A stretch of 64,000 nt of DNA from the NCBI RefSeq assembly GCF_042654345.1, contig NZ_JBHSGB010000010.1:186001-250000 (forward strand), in the 5' to 3' direction. Positions 52,787-61,861 of this stretch are shown piece by piece. Under the pieces are notes generated by a model, which worked only from the letters and a program-made list of their open reading frames with translations, was not told where the DNA came from and ran no database searches. Within the stretch, counting starts at the first letter, position 1. Each line of letters begins with the position of its first letter. Both the position numbers and the translations under genes were made by a program. This DNA comes from Pararheinheimera marina (GTDB lineage: Bacteria > Pseudomonadota > Gammaproteobacteria > Enterobacterales > Alteromonadaceae).

Positions 52787-53720
52787 ACCTTATTCAGTGC
52801 AGTGGTTACCTACTGCGGACGGCCATCAGCTGTACCTGGAACAAAGCGGGGCGCAGGACGGTATTCCGGTAGTGTATTGCCATGGTGGCCCTGGCGGCGG
52901 TAGCTCGCCGTTTCATCGTAGCCTGTTCGATGCCCGTCGTTACCGCATTATTTTGTTTGACCAGCGTGGCTGTGGCCAGTCAAAACCTCTGTACAGTCTG
53001 ACCAATAACGACACCCAGCACCTGGTGGCCGACATGGAGCTGATCCGTGAAGCGCTGGGTATTGAACGCTGGCTGGTCTGTGGTGGGTCCTGGGGCAGTA
53101 CCTTAGCGCTGGCCTATGGTCAGGCCCACCCTTCGCGTTGCCTTGGCTTTATTCTGCGTGGCATTTTTCTTGGCAGGGATGAAGATATTGAATGGCTTTA
53201 TGGGCCAGATGGTGGTGCGTCTCAGGTGTTTCCGGATTTTTATCGCGATTTTTATCGGCAGATTGAAAACGCTGAGATCCCTGACCCGGTGACGGCGTAT
53301 CACCAGTTGCTGCATTCGGACCAGCCGCGGGTCCGGCTGGATGCGGCCTTAGCCTGGAGTTTATGGGAGTCGAGAATTGCCAGCCTGCGCACTCATCCGG
53401 CGGCCTTTGCCGGTGAGCAGGAAGAAGACGCCGCTCTGGCGCTGGCACTGCTTGAAAACCATTACTTTATGCACCAGAGCTTTTTAAAGCCAAACCAGTT
53501 GTTGCAGGGCGTCGGTGCTATTGCACATTTGCCCTGCATTTTAGTGCATGGCCGCTACGACATGGTGTGTAAAGCGGAAAATGCCTGGCAACTGGCACAA
53601 CATTGGCCTGCCGCTGAGCTGGTTTGGGTGGAAGATGCCGGGCATTCGGCGTCAGAGCCTGGCATTGCCGCTGCTTTGTATCAGGCATCGGTGCGGATGG
53701 CACAGCAGTTGGGAGACTAA
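52767..53720 (+). CDS. pip: Proline iminopeptidase
   Basis: 317 aa from ATG 52767 (GGGAAGG 8 nt upstream). Alpha/beta-hydrolase with oxyanion HGGPGGGSS, nucleophile CGGSWGSTLAL, and C-terminal HGRYDMVC and EDAGHSASEP. Removes N-terminal proline from peptides in the cytoplasm. It is inserted between yihY and dtd, which are next to each other in E. coli. Confidence 0.94.
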   Translation: MSAKIPEPYSVQWLPTADGHQLYLEQSGAQDGIPVVYCHGGPGGGSSPFHRSLFDARRYRIILFDQRGCGQSKPLYSLTNNDTQHLVADMELIREALGIERWLVCGGSWGSTLALAYGQAHPSRCLGFILRGIFLGRDEDIEWLYGPDGGASQVFPDFYRDFYRQIENAEIPDPVTAYHQLLHSDQPRVRLDAALAWSLWESRIASLRTHPAAFAGEQEEDAALALALLENHYFMHQSFLKPNQLLQGVGAIAHLPCILVHGRYDMVCKAENAWQLAQHWPAAELVWVEDAGHSASEPGIAAALYQASVRMAQQLGD

Positions 53721-54158
53721 ATGAAAGCGTTATTGCAGCGGGTCCGGCAGGCGAAAGTGGAAGTGTCGGGCCAGATCGTTGGGCAAATTGGGGTTGGTTT
53801 ATTGGTACTGCTTGGTGTAGAGCAGCAAGACAGCGAAGCTCAGCTGAAAAAGCTGGCCGATAAAGTACTGAAATACAGAATGTTTTCTGACGAAAACGGC
53901 AAAATGAATTTAAATGTACAGCAGGCAGGTGGTGCCTTGCTGGTGGTGTCGCAGTTCACCCTGGCGGCCGATACCCAGTCAGGCTTGCGACCCAGCTTTA
54001 CGCCGGCGGCGCAGCCTGAGCTGGCTAACAGCCTGTACCTGCAGTTTGTTGAGTACTGCCGTAGCCAGGGGATGGAAGTACAAACCGGTCAGTTTGCTGC
54101 CGATATGCAGGTCAGTCTGACCAATGACGGCCCTGTCACCTTTTTACTGCAAAGCTGA
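53721..54158 (+). CDS. dtd: D-aminoacyl-tRNA deacylase
   Basis: 145 aa. Catalytic motifs SQFTLAAD and TNDGPVTFLL (the Gly-cisPro type). Removes D-amino acids, and glycine from tRNA-Ala, to protect translation. Starts one base after the pip stop. Confidence 0.97.
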   Translation: MKALLQRVRQAKVEVSGQIVGQIGVGLLVLLGVEQQDSEAQLKKLADKVLKYRMFSDENGKMNLNVQQAGGALLVVSQFTLAADTQSGLRPSFTPAAQPELANSLYLQFVEYCRSQGMEVQTGQFAADMQVSLTNDGPVTFLLQS

Positions 54159-54167
54159 GGTGAGTTG

Positions 54168-55067
54168 ATGAAATGGCAATTACGCTCTCCACAAACTCCT
54201 GCTGAATGGCAAGCCTATTACCAATTGCGCTGGCAGGTCCTGCGTGCCCCCTGGCAACAACCCAAAGGTTCGGAGCAGGACGAACTGGAACAGCAGTCTT
54301 TTCATGCCGCCGCCTGGACAGATCAAGGGGAAGTGGTGGCTGTGGGGCGCGTGCACAAACTCAATGAGCAGCAGGCCCAAGTGCGTTATATGGCAGTGTC
54401 TGCGGACTGGCAGGGCCATGGGTTAGGTGCCTTGGTGCTGCAACAACTGGAGCAGCAGGCACTGCAGTGGCAGATACAGCAATTGGTGCTCAATGCCAGA
54501 GAAAGCGCGGCCGGTTTTTACCGCAAATTGGGTTACCAGTACCTGGAGCCAGCCAAGGCCTTATTTGGCATTGCGCATGACAGGTACGGCAAAAGCTTAA
54601 GTTTCCAGTTTGCTCCAGAGCAACACAGCGCGTTGCAGGCTGAATTGCAACAAACCTGGCATCAGACCATTCCGTTGTCTGACTATATGCAGTTAAGCAT
54701 TTCGCAGCTGACCCCATGGCTGCTGGAAACCCAGTCGCCGTTGGCTCCTAATATCAATCTGCATCACACCATGTTTGCCGGCAGTATTTACACCACCGCC
54801 ACTCTGACAGGCTGGGGTATGGTCTGGTTGCTGCTGCGTGAAGCCGGGTTGCAAGGCAACATTGTGTTGGCCGACGCGCAAATCCGTTACCTCAAACCTG
54901 TGACTGGCAACGCCACAGCCCGTTGTTACCGCTATCTGCATCAGGCCGATTGGTCGGCGCTGGGTCAGGGCAGGAAGGTGCGCATTCCAGTCAAAGTTGA
55001 GCTCTGGTCAGACGCAGTGCTGGCCGCAGAGTTTCATGGCCAGTTTGCGGTGTTGCCTAACAATTAA
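54168..55067 (+). CDS. GNAT acetyltransferase-thioesterase fusion (YiiD-like)
   Basis: 299 aa from ATG 54168 (GAGGTGA upstream). N-terminal GNAT domain (about 1-145) with WQGHGLGALVL as the acetyl-CoA loop, and C-terminal hotdog YiiD-type domain (HHTMFAGSIYTTATLTGW, QIRYLKPVTGNATARC). E. coli yiiD is also next to dtd. Substrate not clear. Confidence 0.88.
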   Translation: MKWQLRSPQTPAEWQAYYQLRWQVLRAPWQQPKGSEQDELEQQSFHAAAWTDQGEVVAVGRVHKLNEQQAQVRYMAVSADWQGHGLGALVLQQLEQQALQWQIQQLVLNARESAAGFYRKLGYQYLEPAKALFGIAHDRYGKSLSFQFAPEQHSALQAELQQTWHQTIPLSDYMQLSISQLTPWLLETQSPLAPNINLHHTMFAGSIYTTATLTGWGMVWLLLREAGLQGNIVLADAQIRYLKPVTGNATARCYRYLHQADWSALGQGRKVRIPVKVELWSDAVLAAEFHGQFAVLPNN

Positions 55068-55166
55068 GCAGAAACACCGCCTTATTAATCCTTTATCAAC
55101 AGTTGATCAGGTAATCAGCCCTTGCCAAAGCCAGACTTAGACCTCGTTTTTTGAGGAGAGTTGGTG

Positions 55167-55784
55167 ATGAACAACAAGTGGCTGATTTGCTCCTGTATTG
55201 CAACAGGTGTCGGTATTCTCGCCGGCGCAGGTTACCTGATGTTTTCTGAGTATTCGGTGTTATCCGGTTATCAGGACTGGGTACTCAGCAGCTTTTGGTC
55301 CAACTTACTGCTCTGGACCTTTGTCGTGATGTTCTTAATGGCGTTGGTGTTCAACGTACTGGCGTTTCTTGAACTGGAGCGGCAGGAAGATTTGCTGAAC
55401 CCAATGGCCTGGCTGAATGAAGGCAAAGGGGCACGGTCGCAGCAGCAGTACAAATACAGTACGGATTTATTGTTGGAGCACCTGCAACGGGATATGGATT
55501 CCCTGGAGCGGCATGACTCGCATTATCTGGTCCGTAACCGCCATCAGGCGCTGCTGGTGTATATCCAGCAAGATGCGGAAGAACCGCTGACGGTGTCGCT
55601 GGTGCGTTCGGTGTTTCAGCAAATGCTGATGCAAAATTGTCAGCGTGGCCTGATTGTCAGCTGCCAGCGCATTAACAGTCAGGTGCGGCTGTTTGCCAAT
55701 GAAGCCGGCATCGAATTGTTTGACCATCAAAAATTGAAAAGGTACCTGAGCACGGAGCAAAGCGGCCAGCTAGCGCTGATATAA
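55167..55784 (+). CDS. Two-helix membrane protein with degenerate Mrr-like C-terminus
   Basis: 205 aa from ATG 55167 (GAGGAGAG 7 nt upstream). Two membrane helices (about 6-30 and 40-65). The C-terminal half, residues 100-205, follows the restriction-endonuclase-like layout: YLVRNRHQALLVYIQQDAEE, a helix, then CQRGLIVSCQRINSQVRLFA and AGIELFDHQKLKRYL. The catalytic (Q/E)xK is absent. So I call it an inactive fold; the resemblance is by eye. Single-gene unit. Confidence 0.65.
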   Translation: MNNKWLICSCIATGVGILAGAGYLMFSEYSVLSGYQDWVLSSFWSNLLLWTFVVMFLMALVFNVLAFLELERQEDLLNPMAWLNEGKGARSQQQYKYSTDLLLEHLQRDMDSLERHDSHYLVRNRHQALLVYIQQDAEEPLTVSLVRSVFQQMLMQNCQRGLIVSCQRINSQVRLFANEAGIELFDHQKLKRYLSTEQSGQLALI

Positions 55785-55899
55785 CGGCGAAGTAAGGCTT
55801 TCGTCATGTTTTTTTAGACTAAAAATATGATGATGTTCAGGTAGTTACCAATCTGATTAACGGAATACACAAAGATAAAGGATGACACACTTCCTGCCT

Positions 55900-55927
55900 G
55901 GCCAGAATTACTCTGGCCGTTTTTTTG
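55900..55927 (+). terminator. Terminator after the Mrr-like gene
   Basis: GGCCAGA-ATTAC-TCTGGCC then seven T. It lies 116 bp past the stop; the stretch between is AT-rich and empty. Confidence 0.8.
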
Positions 55928-55961
55928 TTGGCAGGTAAAGTGTGGCGAATTGGGAATAGGT

Positions 55962-57989
55962 TTAGTGCAAACTGAAGTGTTGTACCGAAGCTTCCAGCCG
56001 GTCAGCCGCCGTAGCCACCTGCTGGCTTTGCTCCAGCGTGCTGGTCGCCCGTGTCGTACTCTGTTCTGCCAGTTCCACCATGCTATGCATTCGTTGCTCT
56101 ATCGCCTGACCCAACTGCCGTTGTTTCGAACTGGTCGTGGCAATATGGTCACTGATCTGGTGCATGCTGTTGATCGCCTGATTAATCTCCTGCAACGCCT
56201 GCATCAGCAGCTCATTCTGGCTGACACAGAGGTTGGCATCCTGCTGGCCTTTTTCCACAGAGCTGACGGCTTCCACACTTTGGTGCTGCAACTGGCTAAT
56301 CATGTCACGAATTTCATCCGTGGCCTGCTGACTGCGTACGGCCAGGGAACGGACTTCGTCGGCCACCACGGCAAAACCCCGGCCTTGCTCACCGGCCCGG
56401 GCGGCTTCAATGGCGGCATTGAGCGCCAGTAAATTGGTTTGTTCCGCAATGCCCCGGATAGTCTGCAAAATGCCGCCAATATTATTGGACTGGCTGTTGA
56501 CCTGCTGCATCAGTTGACTGGTTTGGTCCAGCTGGCCTGCCAGTTGGATTACCGCCTGGTTATTCATGGCTGAAATCCGGTCAATGGCCTGGCTTTGGGT
56601 CAGCGCTTGCTGCATCTGTTGTTGGGCTTGATCGGCTTGTGAAGCGATTTGTTCGGTCTGGCCGGCCAGCTGCACAGTGATCTGGTTCACGGTCGCTACT
56701 TGCTGGTTCTGGGTGCTCAATGCCTGGTGAATGGCAGTAATTTCTTCACTGGAGCGGTGAGCGCTATGGTTCAGCTCCAGCACGCCCTGTTGAATTTGCT
56801 CAATCAGTACCCGTAAAGCGCTGGTCAGCCGGTTCACATTGGCCGACAACTCGCCAAACTCGTCCTGTGAGCGAATATCCAGCTCGCGGCTCAAATTGCC
56901 AGACGCAATATCGGCCAGCACTTTGTTGATGCCAGATAGGGGCTGGATCATCGCTTTGATGGTCAGGTAAGCAGCGGCCAGCGCCAGGCCCACCAGCACC
57001 ACCATCATTAAAATAGTGCGCACTGTGCCAGAGTTAACCGAAGAGGACAGGTCCTGCTGCAGGCTGTTAAATTGCTGTTCCGCTCCCAAAATCAGCTGGT
57101 CCAGCGCGGCAATGGCTTCCCGTACGTCCTGCTCCGATTGGGTAAACTGCTGGCGGGCCTGCAGTAACTGCACCGCTTGTTGCTGTTTGATACTGACCAG
57201 GTTCGGTGTGGCGTTAATGCGGGCTTTGGTGTCCTCCAGCTGGCTGAGAAAATCTTGCCATAAATCACCGGCTTTCACCTGCGGGATCAGGTTGGCAATG
57301 TAATCCAGGTTGCCCTGCATATCACTGAACGTAAAACTGAGGTTCTCCTGGCTGCTGGCCAGTTGTTCTGCCGTGGTGTAAGTCGCGGTTTCCCGCACCG
57401 TTTGCAGCAGTTGTAACATCTGACCATCCACCCGGCTGGCGGCTCCTGCGATCAGCTCCACCTGGGCCGCTTTGCCCGGTACTTCCAGAAAGGACAAATC
57501 CACCAGAGTAGCGCCAGCGGTATCGATCAGCTGTTCCAGTTCTTTTAATTCGGCCTGGGCCTGCTCACCCTGCTCAAGGGCAGCCAGGCGGGCACTGAAT
57601 AACGCAGCGACCGCTTGTTGGTAGTTCTGGTAATGCGCAGTGGCGGAGCTCAGCTGGCTTTTCAACTGCACATCCTGCTGGACCAGTTGCGTGAGCGTAT
57701 CGATCAGCTGTTGGTAGCTTTCCGCGGTTTTGGTGAAATCGGTTTGAATGGCTTTAATTTCGTCAGCTTTTTCAACGGTAAAGCCCATGGCAGATAGTTT
57801 GGCTAAGCGCAGCAACTGAATTTGAGCTTTATTGCTCTGCTGTTGCACCGGCACGGCGGTTTCATTGATCTGGCTGCTGGAGCTGCTGACCACAGCAAAA
57901 CTCCACAACGACGACAAACTGGCAATCAGTAACAGCAAGGCAATAAAGCCAAAGCCCAGATAAATCTTGTGAGCCACCCTGAGTTTCAT
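55962..57989 (-). CDS. Methyl-accepting chemotaxis protein
   Basis: 675 aa. One membrane helix near residues 9-31, a periplasmic four-helix ligand domain (about 35-325), a second helix (about 328-348), HAMP (about 350-405), and a signalling domain with EAARAGEQGRGFAVVADEVR, the kinase-binding tip. Ligand unknown. Consistent with cheX and motX in the window. Confidence 0.95.
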   Translation of the reverse strand: MKLRVAHKIYLGFGFIALLLLIASLSSLWSFAVVSSSSSQINETAVPVQQQSNKAQIQLLRLAKLSAMGFTVEKADEIKAIQTDFTKTAESYQQLIDTLTQLVQQDVQLKSQLSSATAHYQNYQQAVAALFSARLAALEQGEQAQAELKELEQLIDTAGATLVDLSFLEVPGKAAQVELIAGAASRVDGQMLQLLQTVRETATYTTAEQLASSQENLSFTFSDMQGNLDYIANLIPQVKAGDLWQDFLSQLEDTKARINATPNLVSIKQQQAVQLLQARQQFTQSEQDVREAIAALDQLILGAEQQFNSLQQDLSSSVNSGTVRTILMMVVLVGLALAAAYLTIKAMIQPLSGINKVLADIASGNLSRELDIRSQDEFGELSANVNRLTSALRVLIEQIQQGVLELNHSAHRSSEEITAIHQALSTQNQQVATVNQITVQLAGQTEQIASQADQAQQQMQQALTQSQAIDRISAMNNQAVIQLAGQLDQTSQLMQQVNSQSNNIGGILQTIRGIAEQTNLLALNAAIEAARAGEQGRGFAVVADEVRSLAVRSQQATDEIRDMISQLQHQSVEAVSSVEKGQQDANLCVSQNELLMQALQEINQAINSMHQISDHIATTSSKQRQLGQAIEQRMHSMVELAEQSTTRATSTLEQSQQVATAADRLEASVQHFSLH

Positions 57990-58218
57990 AAATCGTTCTC
58001 AACTTCTGTTCTTGTTATTAGTTTTAGAATATGTCGCAGACGATAACAACGCTTGGACACTAACAGAGTTTTTAGAACTGGTCTAGCCAGATTGGAGCAG
58101 CGCTGATGGCTTAAAGTTGCGATAAAGTGCAGCGTTCGGGCGGCCAATTAACACAATTGGCTAAAGTTTGGCCTGCCCGCTCCAGTCAAAGCACCAGTTT
58201 GGTGCTTCAACAGGAAAA

Positions 58219-58950
58219 TCAGTCGGTTTTTTTGGGCGTCACATTCAGCTGGCCACCTAAACGGTAACGACTGCCTGCTGATGTCAGATAAGCAAAACTG
58301 ACGGCTCCGCCGCGGCTGAAGGTTCGGCGGGTCAGACGCAGGCAAGGTTCTGACGGCGGGATCTTCAGGTGCTTCTGGCACAGTTCATCCGGCAATACCG
58401 CTTCAATCAGGTGTTCGGCATCGGTTAGAGGGGACACCGCACTCAGGTATTCGTGTGGCGTCTGGTAACGAAAATCCTGTGCCAGGTACTCGGGGATCAT
58501 CGCCGGGTTCACATAGCGGGCTTCCAGCTGCAATGGCGTCTGGTTGTCGTAATGCACAATCAGCGAAAAAAACACCGGCTGGTTACGCAGCATACCCAGT
58601 GCAGAGGCGACCACCGCCGGGCAAGGCAGGCTGGTCAGCTGCACCAGTTCTGCACTGTGAAAATGGCCACGGCGGCTAATGTCGTCGGCAATATTGCGGA
58701 TCTCCAGTAAGGACGACTGTGACTTGGGCGAGGCGACAAAACTGCCGACGCCCTGAGTACGGTACAACACGCCTTGTTCGGTCAGTTCCTGCAGTGCCCG
58801 CCGCGCAGTCATCCGGCTGACAGCAAACTGACTGGCCAGCTCATTTTCCGACGGAATACGGCTATGCTCGGGCCAGGCGGCACTTTCCACCTGAGCCAGA
58901 ATAAAATCTTTAATGGTGGCAAATTTTCTGTGGGAACCCGGATTAGCCAT
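58219..58950 (-). CDS. hutC: Histidine-utilisation repressor HutC
   Basis: 243 aa from ATG 58950 (AGGTG 6 nt upstream). GntR winged helix (RIPSENELASQFAVSRMTAR) and a UTRA sensor domain (about 90-235; ARYVNPAMIPEYLAQDF). In the family it represses hut operons and is released by urocanate. Divergent from hutI with an operator between. Confidence 0.93.
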   Translation of the reverse strand: MANPGSHRKFATIKDFILAQVESAAWPEHSRIPSENELASQFAVSRMTARRALQELTEQGVLYRTQGVGSFVASPKSQSSLLEIRNIADDISRRGHFHSAELVQLTSLPCPAVVASALGMLRNQPVFFSLIVHYDNQTPLQLEARYVNPAMIPEYLAQDFRYQTPHEYLSAVSPLTDAEHLIEAVLPDELCQKHLKIPPSEPCLRLTRRTFSRGGAVSFAYLTSAGSRYRLGGQLNVTPKKTD

Positions 58951-58996
58951 TAGGACACCTGCTGCACTCAATTTCGCCTTACTCTAGAAGCTATCT

Positions 58997-59025
58997 CTTG
59001 TATAGACAAGTTGTTCGGTTAGAAT
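58997..59025. promoter_or_regulatory. HutC operator and hutI promoter
   Basis: CTTGTATAGACAAG at 58997-59010 is an inverted repeat of the HutC type. It overlaps the -35 (TTGTAT at 58998) of a promoter with a 16-bp spacer and TAGAAT at 59020-59025. One site can serve both divergent genes. Confidence 0.75.
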
Positions 59026-59061
59026 TAAGCGCAACAACACAGCTTTTTAATTGGGGTGATT

Positions 59062-60291
59062 ATGCAGGTGTTTGATGCACTGTGGATCAATGTGCAACTG
59101 GCGACCATGACCGACAATGGCCAGCCGTACGGCACTATCGCGGATGGTGTGCTGGCGGTCAAAGAGGGTCGTATTGCCTGGTTAGGTCCAAAGGCCGACT
59201 TGCCAGCAACTGACCTGCTCAGCACGCCGTTATACGACGGACAGGGTCAGTGGCTGCTGCCGGGCCTGATTGACTGTCACACCCACCTGATTTATGCCGG
59301 TAGCCGCGCCAATGAATTTGAAATGCGGCTCAATGGCGCCAGCTACCAGCAAATTGCTGAGGCAGGCGGCGGAATTAAATCCACAGTGGCGGCCACCCGA
59401 GCGGCCAGCCATGAAGAGTTATTTGTGTTGGCGAAAAACCGCCTCAATACGCTGCTGCGTCAGGGCGTTACTACAGTCGAAATTAAGTCCGGTTACGGGC
59501 TGGACCTGGCCACAGAGCAGAAAATTCTTGAAGTGGCGGCTGAGCTGGGCAGGCTGCACCCGATAGATATTCAAAAAACTTTCCTTGGTGCTCATGCGGT
59601 GCCTGCGGAATACCAGGGCCGGGCGGACGACTATATGGCACTGGTCGTTGATCAGATGCTGCCAGAGCTGGCGGCCCAAGGGCTGGTGGATGCGGTGGAT
59701 GTGTTTTGCGAAGGCATTGGTTTTTCGGTGGCGCAAAGCCGTTTGTTGTTCGAGAAAGCCAACCGCCTTGGCTTGCCGGTCAAAGCCCATGCCGAGCAGT
59801 TGTCCAGCCTGGGCGGCAGCAAGCTGGTCGCCGAATTCAGTGGCCTGTCGGCTGACCATATTGAATTCCTCACCGAACAGGATGTCAGCGCTATGGCAGC
59901 GGCGGGTACAGTCGCGGTGTTGTTGCCTGGTGCTTATTACTTCCTGCGTGAAACCCAGTTACCTCCGGTTGCCTTGCTGCGCCAGCATGGCGTGCCTATC
60001 GCTATCTCGACCGATTTAAACCCGGGAACATCACCCTTCTGCAACTTGCCGTTAATGCTGAATATGGCCTGCACCTTATTCCGTCTGACGCCGGAAGAAG
60101 CCTTGCTTGGGGTGACCCGTCACGCGGCGGCGGCATTGGGCTTGTCCGATCGGGGCCAGCTGGCGGTGGGGCAAAAAGCAGATTTTGGTCTCTATGCGAT
60201 CAGCCAGCCGGCAGAGCTCTGTTACCAGTTTGGGGTGGATCCACTGCGCCAGCTGGTGAAAGATGGCCGGGTACTGCCTTTAACTGTCTAG
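59062..60291 (+). CDS. hutI: Imidazolonepropionase
   Basis: 409 aa from ATG 59062. Metal-binding HxH in DCHTHLIYAG, SGYGLDLATEQKIL, KTFLGAHAVPAEY, VKAHAEQLS, and STDLNPGTSPF. Third step of histidine degradation. Opens divergently from hutC. hutU and hutH are not in this window. Confidence 0.97.
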   Translation: MQVFDALWINVQLATMTDNGQPYGTIADGVLAVKEGRIAWLGPKADLPATDLLSTPLYDGQGQWLLPGLIDCHTHLIYAGSRANEFEMRLNGASYQQIAEAGGGIKSTVAATRAASHEELFVLAKNRLNTLLRQGVTTVEIKSGYGLDLATEQKILEVAAELGRLHPIDIQKTFLGAHAVPAEYQGRADDYMALVVDQMLPELAAQGLVDAVDVFCEGIGFSVAQSRLLFEKANRLGLPVKAHAEQLSSLGGSKLVAEFSGLSADHIEFLTEQDVSAMAAAGTVAVLLPGAYYFLRETQLPPVALLRQHGVPIAISTDLNPGTSPFCNLPLMLNMACTLFRLTPEEALLGVTRHAAAALGLSDRGQLAVGQKADFGLYAISQPAELCYQFGVDPLRQLVKDGRVLPLTV

Positions 60292-60346
60292 ACAATAGTA
60301 AAATCTAAAGTAGGATTAAGAAGTTAGCGTCTTATAAGGGGTGGCT

Positions 60347-61861
60347 GTGCGACGTATTTTTATGGCTGTTACTCTGGTATCGCTTTGGTCGGCACCTGCA
60401 TTGGCCCAACAGGATCTGCCACAGCAGCTTGGCTGGTGGCTTAGTGCTGTATTGGCGCTGGCGCTACTCTGGAGCCTATGGCTGCTTCGTAAGGCCAAGT
60501 CCCAGCAGCCGAAAGGGATGCAGGCACGGCCTGAAACCTCAGACGCATTGCATGACGAGCTCAGTGGTTTACCTAATAAAGCCCGGCTAACCCAGGTGGT
60601 GAAGCGCTGGGCCAAACAGCATCGAGGAAAAAAAGCCGCCTTACTGGTGTGCAAGGTCCAGCATTTCGACCGGGTTAATCAGGCGATAGGCGCGCAAAAC
60701 GCCGACTTATTGCTGGTGCAAATTGCCCAGCGTTTGCAACAACGGCTGGCGCAAGAAGAGCAAGCTACCTTGGTCGGCGGCGACAGTAAGGTGGCGCATC
60801 TGGGCGGCATTTATTTCGCGCTCTGGCTGGACGCCTCCGAAAAACAGCATGGTGCAGAGCAGCTGGCGCATAAACTGGAGTACCAGTTACCTCAGTCGCT
60901 GCTGATCCATGGCTGTGCCATCGATTACCAACTGATCAGTGGTATTGCGCTGTACCCGGACCACGGTGAGCAACTGAACGAACTGCTTGACAAAGCGCTG
61001 CTGGTGCTGCAACACCGCCAGTTTGGTCATAGCCACAGCCTGGTGTATCAACCTGAACTGACCCAATACGATCAGGACAAACTCAGCCTGATGGCCGAAC
61101 TGCAACAGGCCATCGACGCGCAGCAACTGAAACTGCATATTCAGCCGCAGCTGAGCCTGACTGACCACAAAGTGCTGGCGGGCGAAGTGTTGATCCGCTG
61201 GCATCACCCACGACGTGGCTTATTGGGGCCCGACCAGTTTTTACCGCTGGCCGAACAAATGGGCGTGATTTATCCGCTAACCCGCTGGGTGCTGGAAAGG
61301 GCAGTGCAGTTACTGGCGCAGCTTCAGCAACAACAATTGCATTGCCAAATCGCCGTCAACCTGTCGAGCAAAGATCTGCTGCAGGACGAACTGGTCGATA
61401 CCGTCGAATTACTGCTGAAAAAGTATCAGGTGCCTGCCAGCCTGCTTATTCTGGAGCTGAAAGAAAGCGCCCTGGTGGCCGAGCCTGAATTGGCGCTGCG
61501 TACCTTACATCATCTGTCTCAGCTTGGCATTGAGCTGGCGCTGGACGACTTTGGCACAGGCTTTTCGTCTTTGGCGTATCTGCGCGAACTGCCGATCCAA
61601 CAGGTGAAAGTGGACTGTTCCTTTGTGTTTGACCTGCACCGCTCTGACACCCACAGCGCCATTACCGGCGCTATTATCGACATTGCGAAAAACCTGCAGT
61701 TTACCGTGGTGGCTGAAGGGATAGAGCAGCAGGAAGTGGAGCAAAAGCTGCTGGCAATGGGCTGCAGCCGTGGCCAGGGCTATTTGTATGCCAAACCTTT
61801 TGCGCTGGACACCTTTGTGCCCTGGATGCAGCAGTGGGGTTACAGCAAAGCCAATTACTGA
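60347..61861 (+). CDS. GGDEF-EAL protein with degenerate GGDEF
   Basis: 504 aa from GTG 60347 (AAGGGG 6 nt upstream). Signal anchor and one membrane helix (about 25-50), a GGDEF domain (DELSGLPNKARLTQVV) in which the active site is GGIYF rather than GGDEF, and an EAL domain with EVL in place of EAL. Other EAL catalytic residues look kept: IAVNLSSKDLL, LELKESALV, LDDFGTGFSS, VVAEGIEQQ, and GQGYLYAKP. So it may be a c-di-GMP phosphodiesterase or only a binder. Convergent with hutG, 7-bp overlap. Confidence 0.9.
   Translation: MRRIFMAVTLVSLWSAPALAQQDLPQQLGWWLSAVLALALLWSLWLLRKAKSQQPKGMQARPETSDALHDELSGLPNKARLTQVVKRWAKQHRGKKAALLVCKVQHFDRVNQAIGAQNADLLLVQIAQRLQQRLAQEEQATLVGGDSKVAHLGGIYFALWLDASEKQHGAEQLAHKLEYQLPQSLLIHGCAIDYQLISGIALYPDHGEQLNELLDKALLVLQHRQFGHSHSLVYQPELTQYDQDKLSLMAELQQAIDAQQLKLHIQPQLSLTDHKVLAGEVLIRWHHPRRGLLGPDQFLPLAEQMGVIYPLTRWVLERAVQLLAQLQQQQLHCQIAVNLSSKDLLQDELVDTVELLLKKYQVPASLLILELKESALVAEPELALRTLHHLSQLGIELALDDFGTGFSSLAYLRELPIQQVKVDCSFVFDLHRSDTHSAITGAIIDIAKNLQFTVVAEGIEQQEVEQKLLAMGCSRGQGYLYAKPFALDTFVPWMQQWGYSKANY

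Noticed and set aside
60285..60294. TGTCTAGACA palindrome on the hutI stop as a second HutC operator
   Set aside because: Short, could arise by chance and no promoter is seen around it; mentioned only as a weak possibility in the GGDEF-EAL finding.
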